Origin: CAYUQT01 sp964596165
GTDB taxonomy: Bacteria; Planctomycetota; Phycisphaerae; UBA1845; JAFGLZ01
Direction of reading: 5' to 3'
Assembly (NCBI GenBank): GCA_964596165.1
Contig: CAZQTW010000012.1
Span: 49,280-113,279, forward strand
DNA: 64,000 nucleotides
Part shown: piece by piece, positions 53,743-62,018 of the stretch
How positions within the stretch are numbered: position 1 is the stretch's first letter
Layout of the letters: the number at the start of each line of letters is the position of its first letter
Notes under the pieces: model-generated
What the model saw: the letters and a program-made list of their open reading frames with translations, nothing else
Databases searched by the model: none
Told to the model about the DNA's origin: nothing
Translations under genes and position numbers: made by a program

Positions 53743-53997
53743 TTAGTCGCATATCGGCGCCTCGGAATGGCGTATGGGCGTTTGGCCCTCTTTGTTCTTG
53801 CGGATAGGGACACTTTCGAACTCCTCGCCGGGCCAATCGATGTCTGGGCACCCTTGGAATGGCCGCCGTGACCCATTCAGTTGAAGTCGACGGATTCCAC
53901 AGACAACCGAGGCGGCTGGGAACACGACAAATCCAAGTGTCGTAAGCATATTGAGCACCCCGATGTTGAGAGTTGGTACCTCTGCAAGAAGCATCAT
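53743..53997 (-). CDS. Small ORF of unknown function (84 residues)
   Basis: The ORF begins MMLLAEVPTLNIGVLNMLTTLGFVVFPAASVVCG, with one hydrophobic segment, and continues as a polar segment with Trp and Pro (PDIDWPGEEFESVPIRKNKEG). It has no good ribosome site. It could be a small membrane protein or chance. The rest of the 53501-54220 gap shows no gene that I can support. Confidence 0.3.
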   Translation of the reverse strand: MMLLAEVPTLNIGVLNMLTTLGFVVFPAASVVCGIRRLQLNGSRRPFQGCPDIDWPGEEFESVPIRKNKEGQTPIRHSEAPICD

Positions 53998-54220
53998 GTG
54001 CTATACCCACAGCTCCTGCCGGCTGCCCTGAGAATCGCCGACCTGTCTGAACGGGGGGACACCACACGCCTCTATCCGCAATGGGAGTGAGAAGCCCGAA
54101 AAGCGGGCTGGGTGTGTCGAGGCGTGCATCAGGCGCCTTAAGCTCGTCACCTTTCCTACAAAGCCCATTGTGTCACGGTGAATTCGTGGACAGCACCCGA
54201 GAGCTTGGAGGGACGGGTGA

Positions 54221-56104
54221 TCAATTGGGGGCGGTGGCGTCCAGTTCGGCGTTGGCGAGTGCGTGGGGTCCGGCGGTGAACTTCACAACGTGGGCGCCCG
54301 GCTGGACATGGTAGAGGAGGACGACCGTGCTGCCTTCTTGGAGCTGAACCTCATTGATCTTCTTGGGCGGGCGGATCGATCGTCCCGGCTCACCTTCGGC
54401 ATCATATTGAAGCTCGAGCAACCGTTGTCCACCCACAATGGCGATTCGATACTCACCTATGGGAAGATACTGTCGGCCACGGTCGTCCTGCACAATATAC
54501 TGGCCGACCGTCTTGACCGCGCTGGCCATCGCCTTGCCGAATAAGCTCTTCGCCTGGAGGGCATCACATACGAGTTGCAGCAGACGGACGTCCGGACTCA
54601 CTTGGAACGAGGTCACCAGGTCGGCCGGATCCCCCCGCGCATCGGCCGCGGCGACCACCACGTGTCCCGCCTTCAGCGCCGCTCCCTCCAGTTCCGACTG
54701 TTGATCCGCCAACTCCTTTCGGCTCAACTTGTATGGCAATTGCGGACCGAAAACCACGTCCTGGACCAGGCGACCTCCAACCCGTCCGGCGGCCGCGCTG
54801 GGTTTGCCGGCCGGGGGGGCGGGCACTGCCGGTTTCGCCGGAGGCTGTGCGGGTCTGGGCGGCGGTTGTGTGGGCTTGGCCGGCGGTTGGGCGGCCGGAG
54901 GTACGCCGGGTTGGCCGGGCATCTTGTCCTTGAGCTTCTGCATGATATCCGTCGGCATGCCTGCCGGCTTGCCCCCCGCGGTATCGGTTATGGGGACCGC
55001 CTTGAGGCCGGCCAAGATCTGGGTTGTCGGCGTGGGAGGGATCTTGTCCCCACGAACCTCCGCGCGGGCCAGTCGCTTGAATTCGACGAACTTCGGCTTG
55101 AAGTCCTCAGGGACCTCGAAGATCAGATCGAAAACGTATTCACCTCTCGCCGAGAACATGATCGGCTGGTCCGGTGAGGCCAACCCAAGCATCTGCATTC
55201 GCCCCGGCTCGCGATATCCGACCGCGAAGTACTGCTTGGGTCTGCCCATGGGATCCTGACCCACGATGCGAACTTGTCGGGGAGTGAAGCGGTGCCATTT
55301 GTCTTCATCGGCGGCCTCGCTTCTCAGCTTGCATCGTGCGACGATGAACTGATCTCCCTCGTTCGGTTCCCGCACACCCGTCTCGGTCACGAAGGTCTCG
55401 ACCTTGTTGTCCTTGCCCTTCCGTAGCCGGGCATACGGCAGCTTCGGGTCCTCGATTTGCATCAGCTTGATGACGTCGAACAGAGGGGCACCCTCGCTGT
55501 CCGGAGGCACCACCCGTCTCGATTCGGCTTGAACGGCCTGTTGGGCTTGCGCGACGACCCTCAACAGGTCGGGGTGCATCGAGCGGTAGCTTTGCGAGCC
55601 GCTGAAGATGTTGTCGAGAAGATATCCCGTCATGGATACCGTGAACTCGTCCGGCCGAAAGAGGAGATGTCGAAACCGCTCGTTGCGATTCTCGTCCCGG
55701 TAGATCCTCTCGAAGCCGAGGACATCGCCGGACCATGGCATCATCTGTAACGCGATGCAAAAGACGCCGATGGCGATCATGGCCGTCCAAAACCCGACGA
55801 ACCCGCCGCCAATCCGGTCGATCAAGACGGGCAGCCTCATCGTCCCCTTTAGGAACTGCTCCGACAGGAGATCGAGTATGAGCACCGTGATGAGAAACAG
55901 CAGAAACAGCGGTATGCCTTCCCCGTAGAACTGGAGAAAGGGCACGGAAATCAGAGCGTAGACATTCTCATAGTAACTGAATGCCACGACGGCCCCGATC
56001 ACGCAGCAGAAGAACATGACCGTGGAGCGATACAGACCCTTGCGAACGGCGAAACTCGCCGTCGTCAAAAGGATCAGCAGTGTCGACCCCAATTGCAGCA
56101 ACAT
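54221..56104 (-). CDS. CvpA-like membrane protein with Pro-rich linker and unknown C-domain
   Basis: The 627-residue protein has four N-terminal helices of the CvpA kind (LYRSTVMFFCCVIGAVVAFSYY, LIDRIGGGFVGFWTAMIAIG), a long soluble region and a Pro-rich linker (about 395-445; PPAAQPPAKPTQPPPRPAQPP). A beta-rich C-terminal domain contains RQYLPIGEYRIAIVGGQRLLELQY. CvpA proteins are inner-membrane and linked to envelope stress or colicin V export. The soluble part is not recognised. It lies 15 bp downstream of the GspE-like gene on the same strand, probably one operon. Confidence 0.65.
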   Translation of the reverse strand: MLLQLGSTLLILLTTASFAVRKGLYRSTVMFFCCVIGAVVAFSYYENVYALISVPFLQFYGEGIPLFLLFLITVLILDLLSEQFLKGTMRLPVLIDRIGGGFVGFWTAMIAIGVFCIALQMMPWSGDVLGFERIYRDENRNERFRHLLFRPDEFTVSMTGYLLDNIFSGSQSYRSMHPDLLRVVAQAQQAVQAESRRVVPPDSEGAPLFDVIKLMQIEDPKLPYARLRKGKDNKVETFVTETGVREPNEGDQFIVARCKLRSEAADEDKWHRFTPRQVRIVGQDPMGRPKQYFAVGYREPGRMQMLGLASPDQPIMFSARGEYVFDLIFEVPEDFKPKFVEFKRLARAEVRGDKIPPTPTTQILAGLKAVPITDTAGGKPAGMPTDIMQKLKDKMPGQPGVPPAAQPPAKPTQPPPRPAQPPAKPAVPAPPAGKPSAAAGRVGGRLVQDVVFGPQLPYKLSRKELADQQSELEGAALKAGHVVVAAADARGDPADLVTSFQVSPDVRLLQLVCDALQAKSLFGKAMASAVKTVGQYIVQDDRGRQYLPIGEYRIAIVGGQRLLELQYDAEGEPGRSIRPPKKINEVQLQEGSTVVLLYHVQPGAHVVKFTAGPHALANAELDATAPN

Positions 56105-56119
56105 GACGTGCTCCCGGAT

Positions 56120-57841
56120 CTATCCGCCTTGCTCGGGCGCGACGGCCCGAAGGAACTCCTTCATACTCGTCGTGCCGGACATCACCTTGCGCAAACCTTC
56201 CTCCTGGAGGTACAACATCGGCGGCTTGCTCTTTCTGGCAATCGCCTTCACCCTGGCCATGTCGCCTTTCGCCAAGGCCTCTCGCATGTCGTCGTTGAAA
56301 ATCAGAACCTCAAAGACCCCCGTGCGGCCGATGTAACCCGTCCCCCGGCAAAGGGGGCACGTCACCGGCGGTCTGCCTTCCTTCTCCGGAGGCAGGGTGC
56401 CCACGGCACGATAGAACGCGTCGATCCGGTCGGTGGGCAAGTTGGCCTTTCGAAGCATCTCGGCGTCGGGCTTGTAGGGTTCCCGACAGTTCTCGCAGAG
56501 GATGCGGACCAGACGTTGGTTCGTGATCGCGCGAAGCGGTTTGGCCGCCAATTCGTAATCGCTGACCAACAACATGTACTTCCGCAGAACCTCCATGCAA
56601 CTGTCGCCCTGCAACCCGATCAGAATCCGTTTGCGCTCGCATGCGGCGGTAGCCAAAAGCTTGGCCGTTTCCTTGTCGGGGCAATCGGCCACCATCAGGA
56701 TATCCGGATCGCGGCGAAGAATGGATTGGACTTTGCGTGAGAAGGTGACCCCCTCCTGCCCGTCAAACTGGTTCTGCGTTACGTTCTCCAGATCCATCGA
56801 CGGGGCGTATTCCACGGTGTGGATGTTCAGCGTGAAGGCGTCGCATCCACGCAGAAACGCGTAGAGCGTGCTGGTGACACCGCTGCCCTTGGGTCCGGAA
56901 GCGATGATCAGACCCGCCGGAGTCGCCGCAACCGCTTCGAGCGACTCCAACTGCTGAGGCGTCAGCCCCAGGTCGGGCAGTCGGAAGGCCGCTTCCTCCG
57001 ACAGAACCCGTAGCACCATCCGTTCCCCGGCCGTTGAACCGCTCGTACGAACCTCGATCGTCACCCGCTTGTTGCCGGACGGTCCGCTTAGGCCATGAGT
57101 GGCCTCGATCTTGCCCATCTGTGGGCGACGCCGCTCTTCAACCTCAAGCCCCGCAATGGTCTTCAAGAAGCGAAGGGCCGACTCGCCGTTCTCTCGCGTG
57201 AGCGGATCCCGCTCGGAGACGACTCCGTCGATCCGATAGGCGACGCGTATCTGGTCGTTTGTGAGCATCAGGTCGACGTCGGACGCCCGGTGGTCCAACA
57301 CGTCGATCAGAAGCTCCTGGGCCGCGGCATAGGCGACCTGCTGCTCGTTGTCCTTCGGAACCTTCACGGGGCGTTTGTCGGCGCCGACGATGCGGATCTT
57401 CTCGGAAACCTCCGCCTTGATCTCCTTTCCGGCAAACCACCCCATCACCTTCCGCATGATCGAGCCGAGGTTGATCTGCGCGTCAGCGGCGACCAGGCTG
57501 TTGCGGTGTTTGAGGTAGAGGGCTGTCGCGCTGCCCACCAACACGGCGTACAGAAGCCATCCGACAACGAACAGGCCGCCTGCCCATGGAAGCAGCATCC
57601 CCAGTATGAAGCCGAGCACGCCGGCGCCGTAGCAGATCGTCAACCATCGATCATGATCGGTCTTCACCTTGACCGCGTCGTGGTCCACCCACTGACATAG
57701 CGTCAGCCATACCGAGGCCACCACCAGGATCAAGACCAGCTTCACCGGACTGGCGTACTGCCCGAGCGGAGGCACGGTTGCCAGGATAGATGCCAAACAA
57801 CCTCCCTCACCCCACGAGAGAATCAAGGCTGGGTCGACCAT
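56120..57841 (-). CDS. GspE/PilB-like ATPase with N-terminal membrane helices and degenerate Walker motifs
   Basis: The 573-residue protein has three or so N-terminal helices (about 33-110), which GspE and PilB lack, then an N-domain and a GspE-type C-domain. The domain order is kept: RASDVDLMLTNDQIRVAYRIDG, Walker A GPKGSGVTST (316-325), the Asp box (HTVEYAPSMDLENVTQNQF), Walker B RRDPDILMVADCPDKETA (377-393), and the tetracysteine CENCREPYKP with CPLCRGTGY. The P-loop lysine is Val322, and the GEIRD of Walker B is ADCPD, so the catalytic Glu is missing. This suggests a non-hydrolytic or altered member. The ATG at 57841 was chosen; the frame is open to 57895. It lies between hisF and the CvpA-like gene. 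Confidence 0.78.
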   Translation of the reverse strand: MVDPALILSWGEGGCLASILATVPPLGQYASPVKLVLILVVASVWLTLCQWVDHDAVKVKTDHDRWLTICYGAGVLGFILGMLLPWAGGLFVVGWLLYAVLVGSATALYLKHRNSLVAADAQINLGSIMRKVMGWFAGKEIKAEVSEKIRIVGADKRPVKVPKDNEQQVAYAAAQELLIDVLDHRASDVDLMLTNDQIRVAYRIDGVVSERDPLTRENGESALRFLKTIAGLEVEERRRPQMGKIEATHGLSGPSGNKRVTIEVRTSGSTAGERMVLRVLSEEAAFRLPDLGLTPQQLESLEAVAATPAGLIIASGPKGSGVTSTLYAFLRGCDAFTLNIHTVEYAPSMDLENVTQNQFDGQEGVTFSRKVQSILRRDPDILMVADCPDKETAKLLATAACERKRILIGLQGDSCMEVLRKYMLLVSDYELAAKPLRAITNQRLVRILCENCREPYKPDAEMLRKANLPTDRIDAFYRAVGTLPPEKEGRPPVTCPLCRGTGYIGRTGVFEVLIFNDDMREALAKGDMARVKAIARKSKPPMLYLQEEGLRKVMSGTTSMKEFLRAVAPEQGG

Positions 57842-57872
57842 GCGCGTATCCGTTTCCTCGCGAGAATACAGA

Positions 57873-58640
57873 CTACAGCCGAATCGGAATGCCACGACTG
57901 GCCATTATCCGTTTCGACTCCCAAATGGTATATATGCCAAAATGAAAAATGCTCGCCGCCAAGGCGGCATCTGCACGTCCCTTTGTCAAGACGTCCACCA
58001 TGTGCTCGGGCTTGCCGGCCCCTCCGCTGGCCACCACGGGGATATTCACCGCATCGCTGACCGCCGCCGTCATCTCGATGTCGTAGCCCTCTCGTGTGCC
58101 GTCGGCATTCATGACATTGAGCACGACCTCGCCGGCGCCTTCCTGTTCGCCCCGACGAGCCCAATGAACCACCTCGAGCCCGGTCGGCAAGCGGCCGCCG
58201 TTCACATAGACCTCCCAGAACTCGCGTCCGTTGCGCTTGACCCGGTTGGCGTCGATCGCCAGCACAATGCACTGGCTCCCGAACTTCAACGCTGCCCTCC
58301 GGATAAGACTCCGGTCGCTGACTGCGGCCGAATTGATGCTGACCTTGTCCGCGCCGGCGTTCAGCATTTCCCGGATATCATCGAGGGTGCGGATGCCTCC
58401 GCCGACGGTCAAGGGCATGAACACCCGCTCCGCCGCCTCTCGAAGCACGTCCTTCACGATTTGTCGGCCTTGGTGGCTGGCCGTGATGTCGTAGAAAACC
58501 AGTTCGTCCGCGCCCTCCTGATCGTAACGAACGGCGCATTCGGCCACATCGCCGGCGTCGACATGGTCGAAGAACTTCACCCCCTTAACCACGCGACCCT
58601 CATCAACGTCCAAACACGGTATGACTCGCTTGGCCAGCAC
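57873..58640 (-). CDS. hisF: Imidazole glycerol phosphate synthase, cyclase subunit
   Basis: Read from GTG at 58640 (GGAGA seven bases upstream), this 255-residue protein begins LAKRVIPCLDVDEGRVVKGVKF and shows VFYDITASHQGR, MPLTVGGGIRTLDDI and VVLNVMNADGTREGYDIEMT. HisF closes the imidazole ring in histidine and purine-linked synthesis, using ammonia from HisH. It is complete. HisH is not in the window, and hisF stands upstream of the GspE-like gene by 31 bp. The frame extends N-terminally to 58775 without family content and was trimmed. A promoter lies at 58697-58726. Confidence 0.92.
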   Translation of the reverse strand: MLAKRVIPCLDVDEGRVVKGVKFFDHVDAGDVAECAVRYDQEGADELVFYDITASHQGRQIVKDVLREAAERVFMPLTVGGGIRTLDDIREMLNAGADKVSINSAAVSDRSLIRRAALKFGSQCIVLAIDANRVKRNGREFWEVYVNGGRLPTGLEVVHWARRGEQEGAGEVVLNVMNADGTREGYDIEMTAAVSDAVNIPVVASGGAGKPEHMVDVLTKGRADAALAASIFHFGIYTIWESKRIMASRGIPIRL

Positions 58641-58696
58641 CGACCGTCTCCATTTCCAGGGAAACAACCGATTCCCTCGGCTACTTCGCTTTTCAC

Positions 58697-58726
58697 ATTG
58701 TAGGGGTGACTTCCGGGAACCCGCAA
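58697..58726 (-). promoter_or_regulatory. Promoter of hisF and the GspE-like operon
   Basis: On the minus strand the -35 TTGCGG is at 58721-58726, the spacer is 18 bp, and the -10 TACAAT is at 58697-58702. The leader is about 50 nt. Confidence 0.55.
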
Positions 58727-59198
58727 GGGTGAATTGGAACACGCGCGCTCGGGACATGACCGGCGTTTTGGGCAAGCTCCCATCTCACCGGATCCTAAGC
58801 AGAACGTCGAGCAAGCCATTCGGTGATGTCCGTCCACAACGCCCGTTGCCCTACGACAACACAACCCTAATTGCTTGATTGTGAACACCTTGTGGACGAT
58901 GGTTTCGACCTCATCTCGGCGTGGCGTTACGGCATCTCCACCGCTCCGCATAATCGGCACATGTTGCGCGACCGCGCACGGAAAGACTGATACCTGCATT
59001 CAACTGCTTAATAAGGGGTTATGCTTGCCGCCGGGATGGCATGACTGTACTGGCACGTCGGTACAGGCCTTGCCCAGTTCCCAATCGTCGGTTAGGCTGA
59101 CGCCGACCTCGAAAGGACGGGTTGGCCTGGCTACAGTTAAGAGACGGACATTGCCGTGGCTGTGATTTGCCTCGGCCGGAAAGGGAAGGAAGCGACCC
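58727..59198. other. Non-coding gap between hisF and the coiled-coil gene
   Basis: I see no gene, repeat or RNA here. A plus-strand ORF at 58875-59165 has no ribosome site or recognisable content. A weak TTGCCC/TAGGCT pair at 59070-59098 may serve the coiled-coil gene. Confidence 0.4.
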
Positions 59199-59471
59199 AT
59201 GGACGAAGACACATTCCAAAGGAAGCTTGCGGAGCTCGTGGCTGAAATCGGCACGCTCCCACCCGAAGAGCGAGCCAAACTCCAGGTTCTGGCCGAGCAG
59301 ACCAAGCAGCGACACGACGACCTCAAGAAGACCGTCCACAGTCTGCAGGAGAGCTTGGACTTCCTGCGCCTGTCCATCAAGTATCTCGTGTTCGACTTGG
59401 AGGCCACACGACGGGAGAACGCGTATCTCCGTAAGATGCTTGAGCAGGATGCGGAAGGGGACGCTTCTTAG
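59199..59471 (+). CDS. Small coiled-coil hypothetical protein
   Basis: This 90-residue, acidic protein is predicted to be almost all helix (QRKLAELVAEIGTLPPEERA, QTKQRHDDLKKTVHSLQESL). It ends LRKMLEQDAEGDAS. The heptad-like hydrophobic spacing suggests a coiled coil. GGAAGGAAG is well placed before the ATG. I do not recognise a family; small proteins like this occur in planctomycetes. Two hairpins follow it. Confidence 0.6.
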   Translation: MDEDTFQRKLAELVAEIGTLPPEERAKLQVLAEQTKQRHDDLKKTVHSLQESLDFLRLSIKYLVFDLEATRRENAYLRKMLEQDAEGDAS

Positions 59472-59603
59472 GCCAACTCGTTGAGATCAGGTTTCCGACC
59501 CACAGTCCCGATCTGACGTTCGCCTGACCCGGAGCGGTTGCGATTCTCGCCTGGCCCGGAATACAAGGTACGAGCCGGTCGTTGCAGCGTGAGGCCCACG
59601 GCC

Positions 59604-59632
59604 GATCCCGGCACCGAAGCCGTGCCGGGATC
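59604..59632. repeat. Inverted repeat (hairpin) after the coiled-coil gene
   Basis: GATCCCGGCAC (59604-59614) and GTGCCGGGATC (59622-59632) form a perfect 11-bp stem with a 7-nt loop. There is no T-run. It may stabilise the 3' end or act with the next hairpin. Confidence 0.5.
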
Positions 59633-59694
59633 ATGTGGGGGCAAGGACACTGAACGTGCCCGACGCGCTTCGTTGAGTTGTCCTGAAATGCCCG

Positions 59695-59726
59695 GACGCG
59701 AGCGGTTGAGGGAAACCGCTCGCGTC
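59695..59726 (+). terminator. Probable terminator between convergent genes
   Basis: GACGCGAGCGGTT (59695-59707) and AACCGCTCGCGTC (59714-59726) form a 13-bp perfect stem with a 6-nt loop, followed by actttgtcttg on the plus strand. It would end the coiled-coil transcript and separate it from the zf-TFIIB gene. Confidence 0.55.
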
Positions 59727-59772
59727 ACTTTGTCTTGCCGCAGCCCCGGCAAACACCGAGATCGATTTCCGC

Positions 59773-60315
59773 TCAGCGAGTCGGGAACAGCATGGCTCTG
59801 AGAGATGACGCCAACGCGTTTCCGTCGACCAGCCCTCTATGACGAGCGGACTCGCGCATATCCTCACAGGCCCGCTCGAAATCACGGCGACGCTGCGCGA
59901 GTTCGGCCTCCAGCAAGGCCCGACGCTCGATGAGCTCCATGTTGCTCTGCTCGGGGTGATCCTGAAAGTACTCCCAATAGATCTGGATCTTCTCGATCTC
60001 GCCGGCGTCCAGCCAGATCCCTTCGCACGAAGGGCAGACGTCGATGAGGATGTCGTCCCAGTCTTTGAACCGCTCCTTCTTCATGTACTTGCCGCATCCC
60101 ATGCACAGCAAAGGTTCGGTCGAGTCGTTCTCGAGGGCCACTTGAAGAAACCGTTCCTTGACGGCGTCGGCGAACCGCATCTCGCGGCGATTGGCGATCG
60201 CCTTCAACGCCACCTGGCCGACCCAATACCCCCCACACTCGCCGCACATCCGCACTCCGACCCCTTCATAATGGACGAGGGTGGTTTGGATCTTGCACTT
60301 CGGACATCGGTTCAT
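59773..60315 (-). CDS. zf-TFIIB-like double zinc-ribbon protein
   Basis: The 180-residue protein has two zinc ribbons: CPKC with CGECGGYWV near the N-terminus and CMGC with CPSCEGIWLDAGEIEKI further on. These match the zf-TFIIB-type (transcription factor zinc-finger) domain of bacterial proteins, whose role is unclear. The C-terminal half is helical and Arg/Glu-rich, suggesting a protein-binding coil. It is three bases after the zincin gene, so the two are probably one transcript. Confidence 0.75.
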   Translation of the reverse strand: MNRCPKCKIQTTLVHYEGVGVRMCGECGGYWVGQVALKAIANRREMRFADAVKERFLQVALENDSTEPLLCMGCGKYMKKERFKDWDDILIDVCPSCEGIWLDAGEIEKIQIYWEYFQDHPEQSNMELIERRALLEAELAQRRRDFERACEDMRESARHRGLVDGNALASSLRAMLFPTR

Positions 60316-60317
60316 GT

Positions 60318-60692
60318 TCAGTACCCGTTGGCCTCAAGTTCGTCCTCTTCCAGCCCGAAATGATGCCCCACTTCGTGCAGGACCGTCCGTCGAACCTGTT
60401 CGACAATTTCCTCGTTCGAGTCGCAACACGACTCGATGTTCGTCTTGTAGAGCGTGATTCGATCGGGAAGGTGGCCCGAGTGTTCGACGCTGCGATGGGT
60501 GAGCGGCACACCCTGATAGAGTCCTAGAAGCCCTCGGAGGCTGCCCCGACCCATGCGCCGAACGGTCCTCCGATCGGGCAGGTCCTCCACCTCGACCACC
60601 ACGTTGGCCAAGTGCCTCCGAAACTCATCCGGAAGGCTGTCGAGCGCCTCGGTCACCAGCGAACCAAACTCGTCGTCCGAAAGACGGATCAC
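60318..60692 (-). CDS. Small zincin-like metallopeptidase
   Basis: The 124-residue protein ends with the zinc motif VLHEVGHHFGLEEDELEANGY (HExxH with a following His/Glu). The block LGLYQGVPLTHRS precedes ITLYKTNIE; both fit the DUF1025-like zincin family of small bacterial metallopeptidases. The function in the cell is unknown. It lies between the SpoIIE-type phosphatase and the zinc-ribbon gene, with short spacing, in one unit on the minus strand. Confidence 0.75.
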   Translation of the reverse strand: MIRLSDDEFGSLVTEALDSLPDEFRRHLANVVVEVEDLPDRRTVRRMGRGSLRGLLGLYQGVPLTHRSVEHSGHLPDRITLYKTNIESCCDSNEEIVEQVRRTVLHEVGHHFGLEEDELEANGY

Positions 60693-60749
60693 GCCGGAGA
60701 CTATCGCTCAAGCCCTCGTCCCGGTCAACACGCGACGCGCGCCGACGGC

Positions 60750-61613
60750 TCAGACGTCCACCAGATGAAGCAGTTTTCCCACGACCCGAACCATCTCGCC
60801 CACGGAAGGAATGGGCGGATTTCCGGCGTTGTGGCGGAGGAGAAGGACCGTCAGGTCGTCCTTCGGCGGCTCGTTCCCTCGATAGAGATCGATCGCCTCA
60901 AGAAGCATTCGGCAGAACGTCCCCGGTTGGGCGGTCTCGATGCCGCCGACGATCTTCCGCAGTCCCTCGCGGCCCAGTTGCTCCCCGTCGGGGTTCTCGG
61001 CCTCGATCAGCGAGTCGGTGAAAACCAGGACAAGGTCGTCCTTTGCCAAGGGCACCGCGAATTGGTGGTATTCGGTCGGTGCAATGATCCCCAAGGGCAG
61101 ATTCCACAGCGACTCGGCCCGGTCCGGGATGTCGTGCTCCATCCATTCCCAGGATCGCTTGGCCGCCCGATACCAGAGCGGCGGAGGGTGTCCCGCATTG
61201 CACACGACCAGACAATCCTTCGGGGCAAAGTAGGTCGCCAGAATCGCGGTGGCAAACACCCCCTGCTCCGCTGACGTCGAGAACTCCTCGTTCAGGGCCC
61301 GGGCAAAACGGCTCTGGTCGAGCTTGTTGATGTGCCGCCGCATCAGCACTCGCAAGCTGGCGGCCAGATGACCTACGGCATCCCCATGTCCCGCAACGTC
61401 GGCCACGACGAATCGCGAGATGTTCCCGCCCGCGCACATCGAGACATAATGAATGTCGCCGCCGGTTGTCCCTTCGGCGTAGGGCTGGCTGAAGACCCAT
61501 GCGTCGATGCCCGGAACCGATACGGCGCTGTCGACGGCCCGATTGCCGCCCCAGATCTCCATGCACTGCATGCTCTGCTTTGCAGTCTGATGAGTCACCG
61601 TCATTGACATCAT
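60750..61613 (-). CDS. PP2C/SpoIIE-type serine phosphatase
   Basis: The 287-residue protein is a free-standing SpoIIE/RsbU catalytic domain. Visible motifs are GTTGGDIHYVSMC, FVVADVAGHGDAVGHLAASLRVLM, CNAGHPPPLWY, LVLVFTDSLIEAENPDGEQLG and PKDDLTVLLLR, which carry the metal-binding aspartates. No input domain precedes it. These enzymes dephosphorylate anti-sigma antagonists or similar proteins. GGAGGG precedes the ATG pair at 61613. A -35/-10 pair (TTGATC, TTTATT) lies at 61629-61656, very close to the start. Confidence 0.85.
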   Translation of the reverse strand: MMSMTVTHQTAKQSMQCMEIWGGNRAVDSAVSVPGIDAWVFSQPYAEGTTGGDIHYVSMCAGGNISRFVVADVAGHGDAVGHLAASLRVLMRRHINKLDQSRFARALNEEFSTSAEQGVFATAILATYFAPKDCLVVCNAGHPPPLWYRAAKRSWEWMEHDIPDRAESLWNLPLGIIAPTEYHQFAVPLAKDDLVLVFTDSLIEAENPDGEQLGREGLRKIVGGIETAQPGTFCRMLLEAIDLYRGNEPPKDDLTVLLLRHNAGNPPIPSVGEMVRVVGKLLHLVDV

Positions 61614-61628
61614 CTGCCCTCCTGGGTG

Positions 61629-61656
61629 AATAAATCCCGGCCCCCAGGTGGATCAA
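61629..61656 (-). promoter_or_regulatory. Possible promoter of the SpoIIE-type gene
   Basis: Minus-strand TTGATC at 61651-61656, a 16-bp spacer and TTTATT at 61629-61634. The leader would be only about 10 nt but would still include the GGAGGG site. Confidence 0.4.
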
Positions 61657-62018
61657 TCCGGATCGCGGCCGTCCGACCGGCATCGCACACCCGGCATCCA
61701 TTGGATGACCGGCTGGAGGCATCCTTCGCACGGACGAGGCCGCTTTACCCTCGTAACGATACCGACACGACCCATTAGTGCAATCTGTTTCAACCGTAGC
61801 ACCCTGATCGCAGTGGGATCCTTTCCGTCAAGCCGCTTTCCCCAACGCTAATGACTTCCGCTTCTTATGGCAAAACCCACCCTCGTGGGAGTTTTTCCAG
61901 TTGACAGGGGTGGCGGTATGGAGGAATAGTCCGTGCAAACGTTCGGGGTTGCTTGATCGTAACAATAGAGTCTCAAGAACACCGGCTTGGCGACTCGCGA
62001 TGTCGCATTTGATCTGGT
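61657..62018. other. Gap before the RHS fragments
   Basis: No gene is supported here. TTGACA at 61901-61906 with AATAGT about 18 bp later could be a weak plus-strand promoter. An in-frame stop at 62010 shows that the RHS-like frame does not extend upstream, so the 5' part of that gene is missing. Confidence 0.4.

Noticed and set aside
53881..54090. A 69-codon plus-strand ORF near the AT-rich tract
   Set aside because: It starts with TTG without a ribosome site, has no conserved pattern, and overlaps another small ORF that is equally weak.
58875..59165. A 96-codon plus-strand ORF
   Set aside because: No ribosome site, no hydrophobic or conserved pattern, and Ser/Thr-rich composition as expected for non-coding DNA.
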